Shown piece after piece: positions 59,386 to 64,000 of a DNA stretch of 64,000 nucleotides. The position numbers and the translations under genes are program-made. The notes under the pieces are model-generated. The model was not told where the DNA came from. It saw only the letters and a list, made by a program, of their open reading frames with translations, and did not search any database. Position 1 is the first letter of the stretch. Each line of letters begins with the position of its first letter. This stretch comes from Pleomorphomonas sp. T1.2MG-36 (GTDB lineage Bacteria; Pseudomonadota; Alphaproteobacteria; Rhizobiales; Pleomorphomonadaceae): NCBI RefSeq assembly GCF_950100655.1, contig NZ_CATNLY010000052.1, positions 186,001-250,000 of the forward strand, read 5' to 3'.

Positions 59386-59407
59386 TGTCAGGTGGCTGTC
59401 AGGTGAC
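59386..59407 (+). promoter_or_regulatory. Second 11-bp tandem repeat before the DUF2271 gene
   Basis: TGTCAGGTGGC is followed directly by TGTCAGGTGAC, again an 11-bp period. It could be a further site for the same regulator or a second OmpR-type protein. Confidence 0.6.
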
Positions 59408-59449
59408 CCAGCCATTGATCTCCTGTCGCAAAAGCACAGGAGTTGCCCC

Positions 59450-59914
59450 ATGAAACCCTTTTACGCGCTGCCGCTCGGGTTCGCCGCCGCCGTCGCGCTG
59501 CCGGCGCTGGCCATCGCCAAGCCCGTCACCGTCACGGCGCAGTTCGCCGACTACGGCGGCTACGGCGCCTATGCGGCGGTCTACGTCACCGATGCCCAGG
59601 GCAAGGTGGTGCAGACGCTGCACGTGGCTGGCAAGAAGGCCAAGTACTATCGCAACCTCTCGGGCTGGGCGCGCGGCGCCAGCGGCTCGATCGACGGGCT
59701 GACCGGCGCCAGCATCGGTTCGGGCGGCACGCTGGAGGTGACCGCCGACATCGCCGACGCCATGCTCGACGCCGGCTATCAGGTGCGCGTCGACACCGCC
59801 GTCGAGGACGGCAACGCCTATGTGGCGGATGGCGCCGTTCCGCTGGCCGCCGGCTCGGTCGGCAAGCCCACACCCGGCAACGGCTACCTCCAGTCGCTCA
59901 CCGTTTCCTACTGA
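59450..59914 (+). CDS. DUF2271-type periplasmic protein with candidate FMN attachment motif
   Basis: A 154-residue secreted protein. Signal peptide MKPFYALPLGFAAAVALPAL is cleaved near AIA-K. The fold contains VTAQFADYGGYGAYAAVYVT and KKAKYYRNLSGWARG, as in DUF2271 proteins. Residues 82-88, DGLTGAS, resemble the ApbE flavinylation consensus (D-G-x-S/T-G-A-T/S), with Thr85 as FMN acceptor. An ApbE gene lies 2.2 kb downstream in the same cluster. It probably is a periplasmic electron carrier fed by the next gene's product. ATG 59450 follows AGGAG. Confidence 0.85.
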   Translation: MKPFYALPLGFAAAVALPALAIAKPVTVTAQFADYGGYGAYAAVYVTDAQGKVVQTLHVAGKKAKYYRNLSGWARGASGSIDGLTGASIGSGGTLEVTADIADAMLDAGYQVRVDTAVEDGNAYVADGAVPLAAGSVGKPTPGNGYLQSLTVSY

Positions 59915-59931
59915 GCCGTCCAGACCTCGGG

Positions 59932-62115
59932 ATGTCCGCCATGCTGCGCCGTATCCACTCCCTGCCCGGTGTCGTCCTCGCCGTTCTCCTGACGGTGCTT
60001 GCCGTGACCGGCGCGTTCCTGTCGGTCAATCCGGCGCTCGACCGGCTGGCGAATCCGGCCGTCAGCTCCGGCGTCAGCGTCGCCGCCCTGGCAGAGGCCG
60101 TCAGCGCCCGCCACCAGGAGATCGACAAGATCGCCGTGCGCCCGAGCGGCGCGGTCACGGTCACCTATGCCGACAACGGCGTGACCGGCACCGAGCAGGT
60201 CGATCCGGCGACCGGCACCGCGCTCGGCGCGCCGCAGGGGCAATCGGCGCTGGTGCGCTGGATGACCGAGCTGCACCGCTCGCTGTTCCTCGGCGACGCC
60301 GGCAAGATCGGAACCGGCATCGCCGCCGCGGCCATGCTGGCGCTCAGCCTGTCCGGCATCGTCCTGCTGATGCGCTCTCTCGGTGGCTGGCGTGGCTACT
60401 TCGCGCCGGTGCGCGGCGACCTCCTGACGCGCTTGCACGGCGAGGTCAGCCGCTTCGCCGTCGTCGGCCTGATGCTGTCGTCGCTGACCGGCCTCTACAT
60501 GTCGGCCGACACCTTCGGCCTGCTCCCCGACCCGTCCGCCGACGCCATGCCGCCGATGGCCCAAAGCAGCGGCGGCCCGGTGGCGCCGGTCGGCAGCCTG
60601 TCCGGCTTGCAGTCGGTCTCCGTCGCCGATCTGCGCCAGCTGACCTTCCCGGCCAAGGACGACCCCACCGACGTCTACATGGTCACCACTGCCAAGGGCG
60701 ATACCTGCGTCGATGCCTCGACCGGCGCCGTGCTGAGCGTCATGCCGGCGAGCATCTGGGACCGCATCCGCCAGACCGTCGTCATGCTGCACACCGGCCG
60801 TGGCGCCTGGGCGCTCGGCCTGCTGCTCGGCGCCGCCTCCGGCTCGGTGCCGCTCTTAGGCGTCACCGGCGTTCTGATGTGGTGGCGCCGCCGCTCCAGC
60901 CGGCCGGCCATTGCCGCCAACGTCTCGGCACGCTCGGCCGACACGGTGATCCTGGTCGGCAGCGAGGGCAACACCACCTGGGGCTTCGCCGCCACGCTGC
61001 ACGACGCGCTGACCGCGTCGGGCCATCGCGTCCACACGGCGCCGATGAATGCGCTGTCCTCGGCCCACCTCTCGGCCGAGCGGCTGCTGGTCCTGACGGC
61101 CACCTATGGCGACGGCGGCGCGCCGGCCTCGGCCAACGCCTTCCTCGCCCGCCTTGCCGGCCTCGACGGCGCGGTGCCGGTGGCGGTGCTTGGCTTCGGC
61201 GACCGCAGCTTCCCGCAGTTCTGCCGCTTCGCGCAGGATGTGTCGGAGGCGGTGGCCGCCAAGGGCTGGCCTCTGATGATGGGCCTGAAGCGCGTCGACC
61301 GCCAGTCGGCACAGGAATTCGCCGCCTGGGGCCGCGACCTCGGCGAATTGCTCGGCCACGAATTGACGCTCGCCCATCGCGCGCGTCTGCCGAAGACCGA
61401 GCCGCTGGAACTTCTGTCGAGCGAGCTCTACGGCGAGGCCGTCGGCGCGCCCGTCGCCATCATGCGCTTCAGCGCCGGCAGCAAGTCGCCGGCGTTCGAG
61501 GCCGGCGACATTCTCGGCGTGCTGCCGCCGGGCGAGACCATGCCGCGCTTCTATTCGCTGGCCTCCTCGGCGCGCGATGGCTTCCTGGAAATCTGCGTGC
61601 GCCTGCGGCAAGGCGGCGTCTGCTCGACCTACCTGCACGGGCTGGCGCCGGGCGAGAGCGTCGCAGCGTTCGTCCGCACCAATCCGCGCTTCCGGCCGAT
61701 CGAGGGCAGGGCGCCGCTGATCCTGATCGGCGCCGGAGCCGGCATCGGGCCGCTCACCGGCTTCGTGCGGGCCAACGACGATCACCGGCCGGTTCACCTC
61801 TACTGGGGTGGCCGTAGCCCGTCGTCGGACTTCCTCTACGAGCACGAACTGGCCGAACATATCGCCGAGAAGCGGCTGACCTCGCTCACCACCGCCTTCT
61901 CGCGCGGCCCCGACGGCGGCTACATCCAGGACCGGCTCGCCGCCGACGCGCCCAAGCTGCGCGAGCTGATCCGCCACGGCGCCCAGGTGCTGGTGTGCGG
62001 TGGCCGCGACATGGCTGACGCCGTCACCTCGGCGCTCGGCGGTGTGGTGCGGCCGCTCGGCCTCGACCTTGCCACTCTCAAGTCGGATGGACGCTATGTC
62101 GAAGATGTCTACTGA
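59932..62115 (+). CDS. PepSY transmembrane domain fused to flavodoxin and ferredoxin-NADP reductase-like domains
   Basis: A 727-residue membrane reductase. Residues 1-330 form a PepSY-TM unit with about four helices (first LPGVVLAVLLTVLAVTGAFL) and conserved histidines (TELHRSL, VVMLHTGRG). Residues about 340-490 are flavodoxin-like (VILVGSEGNTTWGFA, LTATYGDGGAPASA). The rest is FNR/sulfite-reductase-like: RFYSLASSA (FAD), GGVCSTYLHGL, GAGAGIGPLTGFV and VCGGRDMA (NADPH), ending SDGRYVEDVY. It should pass electrons from NADPH across the membrane to periplasmic acceptors such as the DUF2271 protein. It starts 17 bp after that gene. Confidence 0.92.
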   Translation: MSAMLRRIHSLPGVVLAVLLTVLAVTGAFLSVNPALDRLANPAVSSGVSVAALAEAVSARHQEIDKIAVRPSGAVTVTYADNGVTGTEQVDPATGTALGAPQGQSALVRWMTELHRSLFLGDAGKIGTGIAAAAMLALSLSGIVLLMRSLGGWRGYFAPVRGDLLTRLHGEVSRFAVVGLMLSSLTGLYMSADTFGLLPDPSADAMPPMAQSSGGPVAPVGSLSGLQSVSVADLRQLTFPAKDDPTDVYMVTTAKGDTCVDASTGAVLSVMPASIWDRIRQTVVMLHTGRGAWALGLLLGAASGSVPLLGVTGVLMWWRRRSSRPAIAANVSARSADTVILVGSEGNTTWGFAATLHDALTASGHRVHTAPMNALSSAHLSAERLLVLTATYGDGGAPASANAFLARLAGLDGAVPVAVLGFGDRSFPQFCRFAQDVSEAVAAKGWPLMMGLKRVDRQSAQEFAAWGRDLGELLGHELTLAHRARLPKTEPLELLSSELYGEAVGAPVAIMRFSAGSKSPAFEAGDILGVLPPGETMPRFYSLASSARDGFLEICVRLRQGGVCSTYLHGLAPGESVAAFVRTNPRFRPIEGRAPLILIGAGAGIGPLTGFVRANDDHRPVHLYWGGRSPSSDFLYEHELAEHIAEKRLTSLTTAFSRGPDGGYIQDRLAADAPKLRELIRHGAQVLVCGGRDMADAVTSALGGVVRPLGLDLATLKSDGRYVEDVY

Positions 62116-63022
62116 TACGTCCGTGAAGCTCACGCTGAGCGGCCCCACCATGGGCGCCCGCTGGTCTGCCGTGTTCCATGGCGAGCCCCTCGGCTGGCAC
62201 GACGATCTCCGGTCCGCTCTTCAGGCGTCGGTGGACGAGGTCGACCGGCAGATGTCGACCTACCGGCGGGACTCCGATCTCAGCCGGCTCAACGCGGCGC
62301 CGGTCGGCGCCTGGACCCAGCTGCCGGCCGAGACCGTCGCGGTGATCGAGGCGGCTCTCGCCATCGGCGAAGCCTCGGACGGCGCCTTCGACGTCGGCGT
62401 CGGCGATCTGGTGGCCGCCTGGGGCTTCGGCGCCGACGCCCGGAGCGGCGCGCCGGCCGGCAAAGCTTCGCATGGCCTCGCCCTCAAGACCCTCGAACTC
62501 GATGCGGCCGGCCGGCGGGCGCGCAAATGGGCGCCGCTCCGGCTCGACCTGTCGGGCATCGCCAAGGGCTATGGCGTCGACCGCCTCGGCGAGACGATGG
62601 ACCGGTTCGGCATCGCCTCCTGGCTGGTCGGCATCGACGGCGAGATGCGGGCGCGCGGCGGCAAGCCCGACGGCAGCGCCTGGGCCGTCGGGCACGAACG
62701 ATCCGTCATCGGCCGGCGGGACCTGATGGGCGTCCTGGAGCTGGAAGACGTGGCCGTGGCGACCTCCGGCGGCTACCGGCATTGCCACGAGGTGGCCGGG
62801 CGCATGGTGTCGCACACCATGGACCCGCGCACCGGCGAGCCGCTCGACAACGGCCTTGCCGCCGTCACCGTGCTCGCCGAGACCTGCATGGCGGCGGATG
62901 CCTGGGCGACGGCGCTGCTGGTGCGCGGCCTCGACGACGGTGTGGCGCTGGCCCGCCGCCTCGGCATGTCGGCGCTGTTCGTCGACGGGCAGGACAACGT
63001 CATCTCGACCCTTGCCGCCTGA
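62096..63022 (+). CDS. apbE: FAD:protein FMN transferase (ApbE)
   Basis: A 308-residue flavin transferase that links FMN through a phosphoester to Ser/Thr of redox proteins. Motifs are TMGARWSAVFHGEP, MSTYRRDSDLSRLN, DVGVGDLVAAWGFG, RLDLSGIAKGYGVDRL, GIDGEMRARG and SHTMDPRTGEPLDNGLAAVT, all typical of ApbE. No lipobox is seen, so it may be cytoplasmic or need an upstream start. Starts at 62087, 62096 and 62105 are possible; 62096 overlaps the reductase gene by 20 bp. Its likely target is DGLTGAS in the DUF2271 protein. Confidence 0.95.
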   Translation: MSKMSTDTSVKLTLSGPTMGARWSAVFHGEPLGWHDDLRSALQASVDEVDRQMSTYRRDSDLSRLNAAPVGAWTQLPAETVAVIEAALAIGEASDGAFDVGVGDLVAAWGFGADARSGAPAGKASHGLALKTLELDAAGRRARKWAPLRLDLSGIAKGYGVDRLGETMDRFGIASWLVGIDGEMRARGGKPDGSAWAVGHERSVIGRRDLMGVLELEDVAVATSGGYRHCHEVAGRMVSHTMDPRTGEPLDNGLAAVTVLAETCMAADAWATALLVRGLDDGVALARRLGMSALFVDGQDNVISTLAA

Positions 63023-63270
63023 GCCGGCTTTCGGGACGCCTGACATGCGCCGGCTCGCCGGCGCCCGAAGGGGCGGCTTTCGATGTCTCCGCGCGCCATC
63101 GGCGTCGGCAATGATTACATGAATATTGGAGTTATTTTATGGATATCGTCGGGTACGTGTTTTTGTGTTACCTCGATATAGTGTAGAGGCGCGTTTCCTA
63201 CGCAAGATATTAGAGGTTTATATATACATTGCGAACTAAGTTGAGCCCGTAACCTTTGTTTCGGACTCCT
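63023..63270. other. Gap with weak hairpins and an AT-rich stretch
   Basis: After the ApbE stop, GAGCCGGC/GCCGGCTC (63021-63056) can pair around a 20-nt loop. From about 63110 to 63240 the sequence becomes strikingly AT-rich (for example ATGAATATTGGAGTTATTTT), likely the promoter region of the next gene. Tiny open frames start at 63119 and 63139 but encode only 15-20 residues. Confidence 0.4.
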
Positions 63271-64000
63271 ATGTTCGGTCTTCTCAAGATCCGTATCGTC
63301 ATCCTGGCCGCGGTGTTCGTCGGTCTCGTTCCCTTCGTGGCGAGCGAGATCATGCGTACGCGCGCCGACATGGCGCAGCGTCTCGAAGACATCAACAAGA
63401 GCATGTTGACCTCACTGGCTCGTAGTCAGAGAGGCTTCATCGAGGCGCGTCTCGAGGTCGAGAGATTGTCCGAGACCATCGCGCTGTCCGACACCCTCAG
63501 GACCGTCTCTCCCGAGCATTGCAACGAGAGCTTGGCGCATGTTCTCCACATCCAGGAAAAGGTCGAACGCATCACCCTCCTGACGGCGAATGGCGTCGGA
63601 TATTGCTCGACCGACCCGAAGGCCATCGGCCTCTACTTTGGCGACAGGGATTACTTCACAGCCGCGCTGTCCTCCGACAAGGTCGTCTGGAGCGATTTCA
63701 TCCTGAGCCGTGTCACCGGCAGAAGAGTCCTGCAGTCGGCCATGGCTATCCGTACCGGCGGCCGGGTCGACTTCGTGCTGACGATCGCCCTCGACTCGGC
63801 CTATCTGCGGCAGGCATCGCTCGACCAGTTCTCGCTGCCCCTGACCTATGGCATGCTGCTCGATGCCGACGGCAACGTGCTGGACGGCGGAGCGATGCCC
63901 GGCGTGACGGATCATCTGTCACGGGAGACGACCAAACGCATGGCCGCGCTCGGAACCGGGCTGGTGCTGCCCGGCACCTACGGGGCGGGCGACGAGGTGT
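63271..64000 (+). CDS. Membrane sensor protein with PDC/Cache-type extracytoplasmic domain (3' truncated by window edge)
   Basis: An open frame running off the window, at least 243 residues. MFGLLKIRIVILAAVFVGLV and PFVASEIMRTR form an N-terminal membrane anchor. The following region (SLARSQRGFIEARLEVERLS, then ITLLTANGVGYCSTDPKAIG and DRDYFTAALSSDKVVWSDFI, ILSRVTGRRVLQSAMAIRT) is typical of double-Cache (PDC) sensors of diguanylate cyclases and histidine kinases. The output domain lies outside. No clear ribosome site precedes the ATG, but the frame and composition are convincing. Confidence 0.8.
   Translation, partial: MFGLLKIRIVILAAVFVGLVPFVASEIMRTRADMAQRLEDINKSMLTSLARSQRGFIEARLEVERLSETIALSDTLRTVSPEHCNESLAHVLHIQEKVERITLLTANGVGYCSTDPKAIGLYFGDRDYFTAALSSDKVVWSDFILSRVTGRRVLQSAMAIRTGGRVDFVLTIALDSAYLRQASLDQFSLPLTYGMLLDADGNVLDGGAMPGVTDHLSRETTKRMAALGTGLVLPGTYGAGDEV

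Noticed and set aside
63119..63186. Tiny open frames in the AT-rich leader before the sensor gene.
   Set aside because: Only 15-20 codons, no conserved feature; a leader peptide cannot be supported.

Overview
The window is GC-rich, densely coded bacterial DNA. Several things point to a metabolically versatile alphaproteobacterium, most likely a member of the Hyphomicrobiales/Rhizobiales: many carbohydrate ABC transporters with MalK/UgpC-type ATPases, a two-subunit MetH, an ArsR-methyltransferase fusion in front of metF, and a mosaic intergenic repeat of rhizobial type. The genus cannot be fixed from sequence alone. No rRNA, tRNA, CRISPR array, prophage or transposase was seen.

Layout. (a) 1-562: end of a chemotaxis receptor. 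(b) 585-7526: a polyol (probably xylitol-type) operon on the minus strand (binding protein, two permeases, xylitol-dehydrogenase-like enzyme, ATPase, P-loop kinase) with a divergent AraC regulator. (c) 7530-16393: a D-threonine-aldolase-like enzyme, then a second ABC operon with a GHL6-type glycosidase and a divergent LacI repressor with two matching operators. (d) 16433-19930: SDR and TetR genes sharing an operator motif, an AraC regulator and a threonine dehydratase-like enzyme. (e) 20153-23712: transketolase and a divergent ROK regulator. (f) 23753-27117: a less GC-rich stability island: hipBA behind four phased palindromes, then an HTH/nucleotidyltransferase pair between two identical 90-bp direct repeats. 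(g) 27094-30852: a ribose-type sugar ABC operon whose 3' end is the source of that repeat. (h) 31251-37049: methionine cycle: ArsR-methyltransferase regulator, metF, and metH split in two genes. (i) 37081-41076: REP-like repeats, an unrecognised duplicated-domain protein and an NMT1/sulfonate-type ABC transporter. (j) 41685-44031: a small unknown protein and a darTG DNA ADP-ribosylation toxin-antitoxin pair. (k) 44164-53841: GntR regulator, ArsR/SRPBCC pair, hexuronate genes uxuA-uxuB-uxaC and a divergent TRAP transporter. (l) 54000-56749: NhaD-like antiporter and an orphan GSU2403-type nucleotidyltransferase under a nested palindrome. (m) 56806-63022: a two-component system with PepSY, DUF2271, PepSY-flavodoxin-reductase and ApbE genes, which I read as an extracytosolic flavin-based electron-transfer module. 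(n) 63271-64000: start of a membrane sensor protein.

How it works together. Most of the window is uptake and entry of unusual carbon sources (polyol, oligosaccharide, pentose/hexose, hexuronate), each with a local regulator and often a readable operator. Between these catabolic modules sit three toxin-antitoxin-like loci plus one orphan toxin-like nucleotidyltransferase, several with elaborate palindromic control regions. The redox module at the right end is the most distinctive: its DUF2271 protein carries a DGLTGAS motif resembling an ApbE flavinylation site, and one tandem operator motif precedes both the regulator gene and the DUF2271 gene.
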